From NCBI GenBank assembly GCA_018340805.1, contig JACMZG010001911.1:53955571-54019570 (forward strand): 64,000 nucleotides of DNA, read 5' to 3'. The position numbers were made by a program, and so were the translations under genes. Every line of letters starts with the position of its first letter. The first letter of the stretch is position 1. Below the pieces are notes generated by a model. That model did not search any database and had not been told where the DNA came from. It worked only from the letters and a program-made list of their open reading frames with translations. The stretch is from Microvelia longipes. Lineage: Eukaryota > Arthropoda > Insecta > Hemiptera > Veliidae. This document shows positions 48,715 to 61,100 of the stretch, in pieces.

Positions 48715-48970
48715 TCATGAACATGACAGGATTTGTCCCAGGTTTATGAAAAGGAGTTGTCCCAGAGTTGTCCAGGTTTATGAATATGAATTGTCCCAGA
48801 TTCATGATATGACAGGAGTGTCCCATGAATATGACAGGAGTGTCCAGATCATGAATATGACAGGAGCTGTCCCAGATTCCAGATGAATATGAACAGGAGC
48901 TGTCCCAGATTCATGTATGACAGGAGCTGTCCCAGATTCATGAATATGACAGGAGTTGTCACAGATTAGA
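48715..48970 (+). repeat. 29-bp minisatellite
   Basis: About eight imperfect copies of ATGACAGGAGCTGTCCCAGA plus TTCATGAAT, several with deletions. The unit contains the inverted pair GACAGGAG/CTGTCC. Confidence 0.8.
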
Positions 48971-51900
48971 GCACTTAAGTCCAGTGGCCAAGCTAGAGTA
49001 AGCTAGATAGAGTAATTACCACCACTAGACAGTGATAATGATTGGGTAGTATACCACGTCGTTAGAACCTTTATGACTTCCTTTGATATAAGATAGTACT
49101 CTACCTTTAACTAAAAACAATATGATTCAAAGCTTCCCTCGCCTTGAAACTAAGATCAAAATAATATATTTTATACGCAAGTTACTATTGAGAGTTAAAA
49201 ATTTTCCTAACAGGTTCATTTAGGGTTAGAGAATCTTTACAAGTACTTGATACATCACAGGCTTGAAACCACCGGCTTAGCGTATTTTTCTAAGGACCAA
49301 ACACTCAACATTTTCCATCCCTCACACTAAAATTCTAGAGGCCTTGACGAGGATAGAACACAAATTGTCTGAGTTATTAATCATAAACCACCCCTTTACT
49401 ACCATCACTAAATAATTTATAATAACAAAGTTACCTCTACTACTAGGTTTTAATAAATTAAATTAACTTAAATTATTATTCAATACAAGCAAAATTCAAA
49501 TATTTAGTGAAGTTCCTCTATCGGCCAAAGCCTTGCCGCTTTTAAAGGGCACACTTTGGCATCGACATTTTGAGTGGCTCAAAGCGTTTTCATTTAAATA
49601 TTGTTTTTAATGAATTAAAAACAAACGTAAATAAATGGAGAGAGACTGTAGCAGTACATAAATAGCACTGTACTTAGTGTTAAGTTTTAATCTAAGTAGA
49701 ACTCTTAACTACTTACTTTTAAAATTAGTTTGAAAAATGTAACAAACAGTACACATGTTTGTTAAAATTCGAATGATTTAACTAAAGAAATTTGAGGTGG
49801 TTGCTAACAAACAACCCATATGATTCCATAAAGGATATTCTTTGGGTCAATAGTATGTATAAAGCTGAATGTGCAACTAATTTTATTTTAATTGAAAGAA
49901 ACAGTTAAACAATCAATAATAAACTGAAGGCAGCTCTTGAATTTCATGTTCCGTGAATGTTTCAGCACCATATTTGGAGGCCATAATTATCCCCTAAGCA
50001 TTCTTATTATTGTTTTTAAACCTCTACTTTACCGCTGTCGTTAGATAAAATGCACTGAGAATAATTCATGTATAGATATTTTAAGTAAGTAGGAAATTTA
50101 AAAAATATGTATCATTCTGGCTTGGTTAGAATTTTAAAAGTCATCATAATATGTTATTAAAAAGTTTATCAAACAATGAGATTCTTTATTTTAAAGACTC
50201 TGAAATAATAAAAACACATTTATCAGTTATTTATTTCTCTCAAAAATTATAACATAGTGTTCTTATATAACGACAGCAGTTCATAAAGAGAACACATTTA
50301 TTCATTATTTTAATTTATTATTTGAAAGAAAAATGTCGAAACAAGCATTTATGTATTGTTTGACAAACAATGGTAACATAAAATCATTATTCCATATAGT
50401 AGAATTGAATCAAAAAGTAAATTTACTGCTGTATTTCAGGCTGTCAAAATATCTGCCAATGACAAAATAGAAAGTTTCGCTCACTAGGGCTTCATGCAAG
50501 ATGATAGAAATTTATAAGGTGATTCAATTTGATGTAAACAAACCAAACTCAGTCGGAGGATATAACCTGACTTTTTTATAAATGACATGAAACATCATTG
50601 CAGGAAATCAGTATATGAGGTTAACATAGAAAATTGACAATTTATTCCTGCAATGATGTCAATACAGGACTATAACCTAACCTGGAAAAAATGTAATTCA
50701 TTCATATAAACTCTTCATTTAAATCACGTTATAAACTCTATCAGCTTGGCTTACAAGAGCATAGAATGTGATATTGGAGATTACATAAATGTTTTGTTGC
50801 CTCTCATTGAAGGTTAGTTTGAGTCACTAGTTTTTAAATCTTGTTTACTAGTGTTGGAGAAACACACATAAGATCCAAATTCTGTTGTTCTTTTCATTTC
50901 GAACCAACAGCCATTTTTTGCCGGCAGCAGAAGTTTGTAAGGGGATAGAATTCACTTGTTGATTCTTTTCCGCTATATTATTATTACCTTTAACTAATTC
51001 TTGAATGTAATGTAACCCTGAATATAAAATAATTTATTTCCTGGATAAGAAACATAAAAATATAGATAATTAATCAATTCATAAAAAATGAGAGATTTAA
51101 TAAAAATAATTGAATTCAGTTTTAAAAATTATTAGTTTTAATTAAAAATAATTATTAATAAAAGATCAGTTAAAATGTAAACTGCGATTGAGGCAGAATA
51201 GCTCTATGGTAAAATAGCTTTAAATAAATTTAAAAAAAAAATAGTAAAAAAAGTATGTTATTTGGATGGAGGTGGCATATGAAACCTAACACGTATGAAT
51301 TTCTATGAGTGAGTTCCTTTCTTAATAAAACTTAAAGGGTATCAGTTGTTTTTGTGATAATGCCAATTCTTTCTCTCTGATTTTAAATAGTAAATAAAGC
51401 ACATAGCCCTATGGTTACTTCTTATTTATAAAGAAAGGACATAATCCTAGTACAGAGCTTATGAAGTACATGGCACATGAAAGTTTTGAATTTATCAAAA
51501 AAGATTTTTTCAGTTAACTTTGTTTAAAGAAATATAAGTAAACAAATTTTTATGTGATAGACTTAATTCTACAATATTCAACATTACAAATGCACATTAT
51601 CATCGAGTTAAAAGGTTGGTGGAAAAGGTCCGAAAAATCCTGACCTCTTTGCCAGGATTTTCCTCATCACCCTATTACTATTATTACTTAATTTTTTTAA
51701 GCATTAAGTATATTTTTGTCATCCGAGAATGGCAAATATTTGTTTTAAACTTAATGCTTTAATATATTATACTTAATTTAAAACTTCAGATAATTACTTG
51801 TTTAAAAAAGGTGAACCCACTCATTCTAAAAAAGGCCTCTTTTTAAACATAAATGATAATAATGAAAAAGCTAAATAACATCCATATATTATAAAAACTA

Positions 51901-52388
51901 TTAACAATATAAATTGTAATTTTACTCAGTAACATACTCTTTTATTAATTATATATCTTAATAAAAATAAATTATTATTTTCATATTTTTTTGTTGTATT
52001 GATAATAAAAAGCACTTTATTACTAGAAAACACTAAAATAATCCTAAATAATAAAACTATTTTATACTTGGTAGTTCATAAAAAAAATTACCTATAAAAT
52101 ATATTTTATTTCTTCATGAAACTGAATTCAAAAAATATGATCAGTCTTTTATTACAAAAAAAAAATCTTTGGAATGACATTATAATATTTTTAGTACAAA
52201 AAAATAAGTTAGTACACATTAAGAAATATAGGAGGCTAGATAAAAAGTTAAAAAAAATCATATGATATGAAATTTTGGGTGTGGTTTAACATCCACAACT
52301 AACATCATTGTCTGTCATGTCCCATTATTATTTTCCAACCAATCTATTAATATGGTTTTAACTGTGTGTTATACTATAATTCTGACGT
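48971..52388. other. noncoding, no recognised gene
   Basis: AT-rich. A 14-bp inverted pair (CATCATTGCAGGAA at about 50592 and TTCCTGCAATGATG at about 50644) encloses about 40 bp. No gene evidence. Confidence 0.45.
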
Positions 52389-52650
52389 ATAAACATGTTT
52401 TATTGACATATAAACTAAACATGTTTTATTGACACATCTGTACAAAACATAAGAGGTTTCCATTATATTAAAAACTGGTTCTACAAGGCTACACCCAGGG
52501 GTGTCAGACTTTAACTGAAGAGGGTAGTCAACGCATAAGACTGACGCCAGTGCTGAGTGGCCATTCTGGTGGCTAAAAAATTAACTATTTCTGTTCAATG
52601 TTAGGTATTTACACCTCCATTTTAACAATAATTGTCAAAGCATAATTAAG
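52389..52650 (+). repeat. 265-bp direct repeat, left copy
   Basis: Contains AACATGTTTTATTGACATAT, then CTGGTTCTACAAGGCTACAC, GACTGACGCCAGTGCTGAGT and AATAATTGTCAAAGCATAAT. It is almost identical to 53690-53960 in the same orientation. The first 25 bp is itself duplicated at the left edge. Confidence 0.9.
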
Positions 52651-52672
52651 ACTATAGTTATTTGTGTAACTA

Positions 52673-53666
52673 GGCAGGAAAATAGAATATTACTGACTAG
52701 TATCGAAGTTAGCCCCCGAGCCGAAGGCAAGGGTGTGCTATCTTAATTACCTGCAGAGGCGAAGCTCAGGCAGGTAATATATAATTTGACTGACGAGGCA
52801 ACGCCGAGGGAGGCAAATATACGAGTCAGTAATGTTTCCTTTCCTGCCTCGTTCCGCACAATATTCTATCTGCGAACAGTAACAAATCAAAACTTGCATT
52901 GTTGAAAAACTTATTACGTTGGTATTATGTTTTATATTTACATTTTCTTTGACTGTTAATACAGATCTTATCATCAAGAAAGTTGACCACAGAGTAGCAC
53001 TCGATTTTGTGTTTGACAGTTCTTTTAAATACGCTAACACAACGTTTTCACTTACATTCTTTACTTTTTTCTCTGAGCACCATTCTTTGCACACTTCATA
53101 TGCTTTGAGATACCTACTTCCTGATTTGCCGGGTAGTAGGCTCTCTTTGGCATTTGTAGCTATTTCCAAAACATCCGACGGGGTATGTTCGAAAAGTTTG
53201 TCTATATCTTCGACGATATTCATCACAAAACACTATAGAACCGCTATAGAATAAACTAACTTTTAAACTGTATTAAATACGGGTTTGTATGATAAAAGTA
53301 GTAGATGACTTGACAAAAAAAGATGAGATAATAAACCAAGACAAAAGTGTTGCCTTTAAAATAATCAATAAATTTATTTCTAATTAAAGATTTACATTAC
53401 AAAACTGTTTTATTTTAATTTTAATTAGTTAAATATGTAATTATTCATTATATAAATATTAAAATTTCAATAGGCTTTTTATTATTAATAATCATGTTTA
53501 TAAATATTATCTATTAACTTTCTTTACAGCAAAGGTAGGGGCGGTTGGGAAATGCTACTTTCCTGCCTAGGCAGGTAATGTGCAGTCATTCATGACTAAT
53601 TACCAGCCGATCTGGGAAATACTACTTTCTCGCCTAAATTAGTTCAGTAATGCTTCATTTCCTGCC
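52673..53666 (-). mobile_element. tyrosine-recombinase element remnant
   Basis: A 1-kb segment whose ends are inverse of each other: GGCAGGAAAATAGAATATTACTGACTA-like on the left and TTCAGTAATGCTTCATTTCCTGCC-like on the right (about 27 bp, imperfect). The same motif appears a third time internally at 52824-52848. Related short motifs (CTACTTTCCTGCC, CTACTTTCTCGCC, AGGCAGGTAAT) cluster near 52768 and 53555-53635. It carries the 5' part of a recombinase gene on the minus strand and lies between two long direct repeats. No target duplication was found, as expected for tyrosine-recombinase elements such as Cryptons. Confidence 0.5.
52747..53226 (-). pseudogene. tyrosine recombinase, N-terminal core-binding part only
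   Basis: A 159-residue frame. Its first ~110 residues (SGSRYLKAYEVCKEWCSEKKV, then ENVVLAYLKELS and SSATLWSTFLMIRSVL) resemble the helical core-binding domain of Crypton-like tyrosine recombinases found in insect genomes, from memory of the family. That domain grips DNA, while the catalytic domain with the R...HxxR...Y residues should follow. Here the frame instead runs into the repeated terminal motif (about residue 127 on) and stops, so the catalytic half is deleted. It cannot act alone as a recombinase. The upstream minus-strand context has no visible promoter. Confidence 0.55.
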
Positions 53667-53689
53667 ATAAAATTATAAATATTTTTATT

Positions 53690-53960
53690 GAATAAACATG
53701 TTTTATTGACATATAATGTTTTTTAACAATCTGTACAATGGTTAATCTAAAAACATAAGAGGTCTCCATTATGTTAAAAACTGGTTCTACAAGGCTACAC
53801 CCAGGGATGTCAGACTTTAACTGAAGAGGGTAGTCAACGCATGAGACTGACGCCAGTGCTGAGTGGCCATTCTGGTGGCTAAAAAATTAACTATTTTTGT
53901 TCAAAGTTAGCTATTTACACCTGCATTTTAACAATAATTGTCAAAGCATAATTAAAATTA
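53690..53960 (+). repeat. 265-bp direct repeat, right copy
   Basis: Near-identical to 52389-52650 over CTGGTTCTACAAGGC through CAAAGCATAATTAA, with about a dozen differences concentrated at the left edge. Confidence 0.9.
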
Positions 53961-54926
53961 AATTATTTTAATTAAAAAGCTAATGCATGTTAATTTAAAT
54001 TGATCTTATAAATATCAATAAATAAATAAAAATTGAACTGTACTTACTTGTTTAAGTTGACATTGCATTCATCATCTTAAAGGCTCAAGCCGTAACTTTC
54101 AACTGCCATTAATATCTATAATAACACAGTTCACAATGAATTCATTGAAATGTAAAAAACAACTTAAGATTGTAAGGGAGGCATTTGTTTTCAACATTAT
54201 AAATATTAAATTTAGTACAGTATTATTGTAGAGCAGTTTGAAAGAAGTTGGGATTATTGGACAGGATTTAACTTGTTAGATTCATTTGTCTGTAGTGGTC
54301 ACCCAGTGCTGCAGTCTTTTTTCTTGTTGACCAACTATTACTGTTTACTCCACAATCTTTACCAAGTTTATATGATTGGTGGCCACACCAGATCACTTCT
54401 TGACCAGCCAACATCTAGATGAGGTATAAATGTATAAGACCAAAAACCTAGGTGTAAGAGGGTATTGTATGACTTCTTGAAATTAAACTAATAGGCCACT
54501 TTATAAGTATGATTTAAGGATATAAAGTTTAGTGCCTTGATGTCTCTTAAGTCTTAGGCTTAGGTAAAGTTATAAACTTATTTAGGAAGACCAGATGACC
54601 ACAAGCTCTTTGTTTTAATTAAATTGTACTACGTAGAGAGTCTAATTAATAGATTCGATACTACTTCAACATATAGAAATCTATTAATATGATTGTTTGA
54701 TAGATTTTAAAGAATGTTAATATGAAACCTAAAATATTAAATATAAATAAGTATGCAGTTGATACTACCTCAGTCCATACGTTGAATCATTTGCAGAAAG
54801 CAATAAAACACAGCAGCAAGATTTGCAGTAAATTTCCAAAGAAAAATAAGACTTAAAAGCTTTATCTACAGTTTTACAATTGGTTGAGAACCTAGCTTTC
54901 CTGCGAAACTGTTTAGTTTAATTGTG
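53961..54926. other. noncoding, no recognised feature
   Basis: AT-rich; no gene or repeat supported. Confidence 0.45.
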
Positions 54927-55110
54927 TATTATAGTATAAAACATGGTTATAATCAATAGACAGCTTGGGAAAATAATGCAAGGGAGCCAATGATGTTAGT
55001 TCTAAATGTTAAACCAATACCACAATTTTATATCAGGCCAACCTTTTTGGTTCCTCGACATTATTTTCCCTAGCTGTCAACTGATTATAAGTGTGTGCAA
55101 TACTATAATA
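54927..55110. mobile_element. MITE-like element with about 65-bp arms
   Basis: TATTATAGTAT ... GACAGCTTGGGAAAATAATG ... GAGCCAA (54927-54991) is mirrored imperfectly by TTGGTTCCTC ... CATTATTTTCCCTAGCTGTC ... ATACTATAATA (55048-55110). Confidence 0.65.
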
Positions 55111-58100
55111 GCAATCCAGAACTTCAAACCTACTTTGTAACAAAACACTGACATTTTATAAAATCTCTCATAAAGTGAACAATTCATTATAATTTACTTG
55201 TATAATGTATAAACTATTGTGTAATTTATTGAAGAATTGCTTGTAATTTAATTTTATTATTTAATGCTTCCTTTCTTAAAGTTTTTCTTTCTGTTATTTG
55301 CTGTAAATTTTCATTCATTATTTGTATTTTTTTTTACAAAAATATATATATGAAGTTGAAAATGTTGATAAAAAATAGATTTTACTCAATTTTAAGAGTT
55401 GTTTTCATTATTATTTCAGCGAATTTCCTTTGTAGGAATAAAAAGCAATTATGCTTCTATTAATAATATGATATAAAAGTTTTATAGGAGGAGCAATGAA
55501 TACTTTTTGGTCAAAATTGGACTACACGCACTAGATGAATAGCATAGAGCCAAAATCATGTCACCACTATTTTTTAGGTTAGCAGAGGGACAAAATTAGA
55601 GTTTATAAGTATTATAGAAGAGACCCATAGTTAGTGTTTTCATTCCTAAATCTTAGTCATTTTTTAGAATTTATACATTCAAACTTTTGATCTAGATATG
55701 AATAACATAAAAGACTTAAAATTAACCCCTACACGGTTAAAAAAACTAAAAACTGGGCTGACAGTTTACAAGTTACAAGCAATACAAAGCAGACTAGCCT
55801 ATCAAGTTCAAGAGCCCAGACTGGAAATTATTTTTTACTCTTTCAAACCTTTTTTTTAATAAAAAAACTCAAATTTTGAAGAAAAAATACTCTGCCTGCT
55901 AAGAGTGAGAAACTTCATATAATTACACCAGCTCAAATGTTGAAAAATGTCACAAATTTCAATTTTCTTTTTAAATGGTTCTCTGTTGATCATGTGCAAA
56001 ACTTAAAAAGTTATTTATTGTAGCTCATCAAATTATTGAAAAGAAAAGCATTTTTTAATCAAAATTATATAAATGATGACATTAATTGCAAAAGTAATGA
56101 CATTCAAATACATAAAAAAATACTGAAAAAATCCATAAAAAATATTTCAAATAAATCTGACTTCAAGTAAATCAATTTCAAAGAAATTCACTCTTATTGC
56201 AATAATTAATTATTTTTCCAAACATCATAACTCTGGTTGTACTCATCTAATTTTGATGAATAAAAACTTATCTTTTTCGAAATGTGATCAGCTCCATAGA
56301 ACAATTCAAGTTTGCACAAAGCCAACATAGAACATTTTATATAAAGAAAACTAAAATTAGTACAATGAGGTAGATGCATAAATTTTAAACTATGGTTTCT
56401 TTTTGTTTTGTTAAGGTAATCGAGATAAGAAAAAAAATTTCAAAGAAAAATAATGAAAATATTAATTGTACAATTTTTTATAACCAATTAAAAAAAATTA
56501 AATATTTAAAAAAGTTAGATTCGCGGAAAAAAGCTATCACTTGGGTTGTTTAGTTGATTAGTTAATTTCAAATCTCAAGGTCAATGCTAAAAGTAACAAA
56601 TTTTCAAAAACCCATTTTTAGTTATACCAGTTTTCATTGCTTAGGAAGCAATGTTGCAGTTAAGCCTGCAATGCTCAAAATTATCATACAAAACTGGATC
56701 TAAAAGGTTTTAGGGAAAGCTGTTCGGATATCAGTAAAATTAAGTTTTACTTGATTGTTGTTTACCTTACGTTTTGTTCAAATTATGATATTATTGCTTA
56801 GAATTGGGGTAAATAGTTACTATTTTATTAGTCTGCACTATCTTATGTAAAAAAAATCACGTGAATAATTGCAAGTATTAAATTATTTTTGTTCAAATTA
56901 AGTACGTGCATGTATCATCTTACAATCACTATTCGGAGTTGAGATTACTAAAACAAAAGCTCTATTGATACCTTTTTTTATTAAAGTTAGTAAATATTAA
57001 TTAAAGAATAAATATTTCCAATTCAATATAATTTCATAAATTTAACGAAAAGTAGGGAAAATTTGTCTTGAAAATTTATCACTGATAGTTTATTATGTGC
57101 ACAAAATATTTTAAATCACAAAATTACCACCAACATTTCGTTTTAATTATTTAAAATAGCATAAATATAATTATAATATTGTTAAAATATTCCAATTAAA
57201 AAGTATACATCAATAACACATTAATTATTGTTATCACATGTGCTAAGAGTCATTTCCCACCAGAACTTGAGTTAACTAAAAAAAACTGAAGTATTTTTGC
57301 AATAGAATAAAGCAGCTAGAAGTCTGAAAATAAAAGGTACGTTAAGCAACAAATGATAATCACGAAAACTTCTAAATAAATCTGCTACAAGGTGCAATAC
57401 AGTCTCGCCTTAAACAACACGCCCCAAAAACTGTAAATTTTAAAAATTAATTCAAAATAATTAGAACACTTTTAAAATTTTTGTAAGTGCTATTATTTAT
57501 TAAATGTAGTATACTTTTAAATAAAAATATATTTGGCAAACATGCATCTTCCTCATTTTCCAAAATTTTGAATTTAAATGAACATCAATACAAATTGCAA
57601 CCACTAGAAGCATATATTTAGGTAAAACCTTGAATTTTTATTAACAGAGACGCTGAATTCACTCCTAGTTTGTAGGTTAACCTCTGGGATGAGCAAAATA
57701 TATAAACTAACAACACATTTTTTTCACTTTTAATATATTTATATACCAAATTTTTAAATTTATTTATAATCGTATCAGAATGTTAAATATATCAAATAAA
57801 TCATTACTTTATTTAGCTCACAGACCATTTTTTTTCTTAAAATAAACCAAAAATAAACAAAGAGGGAAAATGGGCAAAAGGAATGGAGGAAGGGCAAAGG
57901 AAGTAACATCACACAATCAAATTAAAAAAATGAAGCTTTTTTTAAAAAAAGAATCTTAGCTTAGATAATAATAAGATCAAAATTATTATTACAACTTTGA
58001 CATTTTTTTATATTTTTTATTTTTTACACATTTTTTTTATTCCCATAAGAACAATTTTAAAATGTAGTATTTTCAATTTAAATTACTAAACAAAAATTAG

Positions 58101-61100
58101 CAGTCAATACGACAGCAAATAAATTTGATGAAGATACAGGATTCCATTTTACCAATGAATTATAAGTTTCTGACATATTTTTGCTTCCTTCTTCTCTCAC
58201 CGTTAAAAGCTTTCAAATAATTTAAATTAAAAATCATACACATTCACAATTAATAAAACATGTTAATTGTTTGTTGTATATTTTTTAAATATATGTATAA
58301 TATAATAAACACTAAACGAAAAAAGAAAACTAAAGAAAGAATATTCTGTACAATATATATAAACTCTTTTTAATACAAAAAACAAAAGAAAAAAATTGCA
58401 GTAAAAACAACAAAAACTTTAAAAAATAAATATAATAACACGTAAGGATAAATAATTATACTTTTCACTTGTTTGTGGAACATAAATAGGTAAGTTACCA
58501 TCAAATAATTTTGTTAGCAAAGAAAATAATTATTTAGGATTTAAACAAAACCAAAAGCAATGTTGAAATACAAATGAATATAATATATGGCAAATATTAT
58601 GTTGACTTTCTAAGCAAAAACCTCAAGACTATGGAACTGGTATACTCCTACAGCCCTTTAGCAAATTTCCTTAAAAAATCACTAATGAGATAGGCTATAA
58701 GATGAAGATGATGGCTTAGGAGGGCAAAATTGTTCTTTGTTAAAATACAACAAATACAACCTAAACTGCAAAAGCCAAGAAATTATCAGAAATAGAGAAA
58801 TATTTTTACAATTTTTTTTCTAAACTTTTTTCTTTGTTGTGCCTTAGTTTATGCTTCTAATGATAACTGATCATCAATAATAATGATAATGATTACTGCT
58901 TTTTACTGATGTATAAAATTTTATTGTATACACCAAGGAGTTTTTTTTTTAAAAATCCTGAATTTCTCTTAATGTTTTGAATAAATTTAATGCACAATTG
59001 ATTCTAAGCATTAAAACTATTATTAGATTCGAAATAGAGAATTGTAGTAAATTCTTGAAGTTGGAAGAAATGACTGGTTTTCCTGTGATACAGTTCATTT
59101 CCCAAAAAATGCCTTAACTCTATGGGGGATTTGAAGAAAAGTTAATTAATTAAAATTTGTTCAATATTTTAGACAAGATTTAGAGCCCTTATAAAATAAA
59201 ACTGTAAGTCCTTGTATTCATTTTAAAAGAAATAATCTCTTAAATACCATCTTCCATTGATGAAAGTCAGTTTATCCCAGAGTAGTTTTAGTGAAAAATC
59301 TTATTGTAAAGGAAGGATGATTAAAGTTATTATTCAGACAGAAACATAAAAATGGCAAAACGGTACTATTATTGAATAAACTATTACAAAATTAGTATCA
59401 ATCCAATATTGAATACAGTTCCATCAAACATTTTCGATGAATTGGTTCTTTAAAGCCATTAAGCCAAAGATAATTAGGCAAATAAAGGAATTTGAAAGGG
59501 ACCAAACTTAGTTAGCACTAAATTTAAAACTTTAAATAAGAGATTTGGCAAGATCTCTTAAAGTATTTACAAAATGTGCCATGATCTCTCAAAGTTCTAA
59601 GAGATTTGACAAAAGCAATACATGTCAATTTATACCAAGTAAATTATAGAATATGAAACATAATGTTTTAATATTTTTATCATGAAAAATACTTCTTAAT
59701 TACTATAAGTGATCAAATCGATTTTATTTGACAGTTCTTAACCACTCTGTACCTCACATCTATAAATTCTAAAAAAAAATATTTTATCACAATTAATATA
59801 AAACTCTATTTCTGATATTAAATACCTGCACGTGAAATAAAAATAACCATAAAACTCTTTTTCTACAAACAATATATAAAGCTTACATAAAAAATTATGA
59901 TCACTTTATTTTTTTTTTGTAAACAAAAAATTAGATCATTTGAAAAAATATAAGCAATACATAAATTCCTTTATAAATTACAATTAAGATGATAGTAAAA
60001 TCAAAAATATAACATAACTTTACTCTTGAGATATCAGAGGTCTGTTTATGTAAACTATAAAGACAGTTGTAACTGTCTAAAAAACTAAATTGTCCTCCTT
60101 TAGTTGCCAACTGTCCTAAATATATTTGGGAGCTACCCAGACAAAGAACTTTCATAAATTAGTCAATTCTTGACTCAAAAAGTTTTTTTTAATAAAGAAA
60201 CCTAACAATAAAAACTGTTCAAGATGAGCACTCAAAATTAACACTTTTCTGAAATTGAATCAAGAAAATAGTGTAAAAAATTTGAAAAATTAAAAATCAT
60301 TTAAATGTGCTTAATTCATTACCCAAACTGAGAGCTTTTTACTCTCCCGTCTTCGGTTACTCAATGCTTGTAAATAAGTTACATTTATTTCACAAACAGT
60401 TCTAAATTGAAGTAAATATAATAAGAATTAAATTAATCACATCATAATCAAATAAAACAATAGCAACAAAACTAAGAGTTTGCTTACTCCTTTGATTGGT
60501 CTAAACAGGCCAACCAAACAATTTGTTATAAAATTATTTTAACTCCAGAATAAAAATTTAAGAAGTTATAAGTATAAGAAATTAAATAATTATTTTATTT
60601 AAAAGTTTAAATTTCATATTAAATAACTTAAATTAATTTTATTTATACATTCAAAAGAAATCAATATTTTATATATAATTTCTTAGTATTATTACACAGA
60701 GATCGGAAAAAATGTTATTACAAAGAAAATAAAAAGATTGAACTTCTACTTTTGTCTAAATAAATATTTTGCACTTAATAAAGCATAAATTAAACAATTA
60801 TCTACAAAAATATATTGAGTTATCATTTAAAGTTTTGTTTAAATTTGATAACAAAGTAAGTTGATCATGACAAAGCATAATTAACAGATTTCTGTGAATT
60901 CTTTACTTGATAATCAGGTTAGCCAATAGAATACAAAACTTTTCTTCAAAAAGAAGCTGGCATAGGTAAAAAGCTGTAGAAGCGCATTGCTGTGCAGCAT
61001 GCGTAAACAAGTCTTACTGATAACCAGATAAAACCACTCTTTCCAAAAAACTCATATTTTATTACATAGGAATTCTAACAAAATTTCAATTTATTTTGAA

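Noticed and set aside
52919..53254. Plus-strand open frame of 111 codons
   Set aside because: Antisense shadow of the recombinase fragment.
56411..56451. Second alternative tetraspanin last exon
   Set aside because: Weak acceptor, AT-rich coding and great distance; mentioned only alongside the stronger candidate at 40606.
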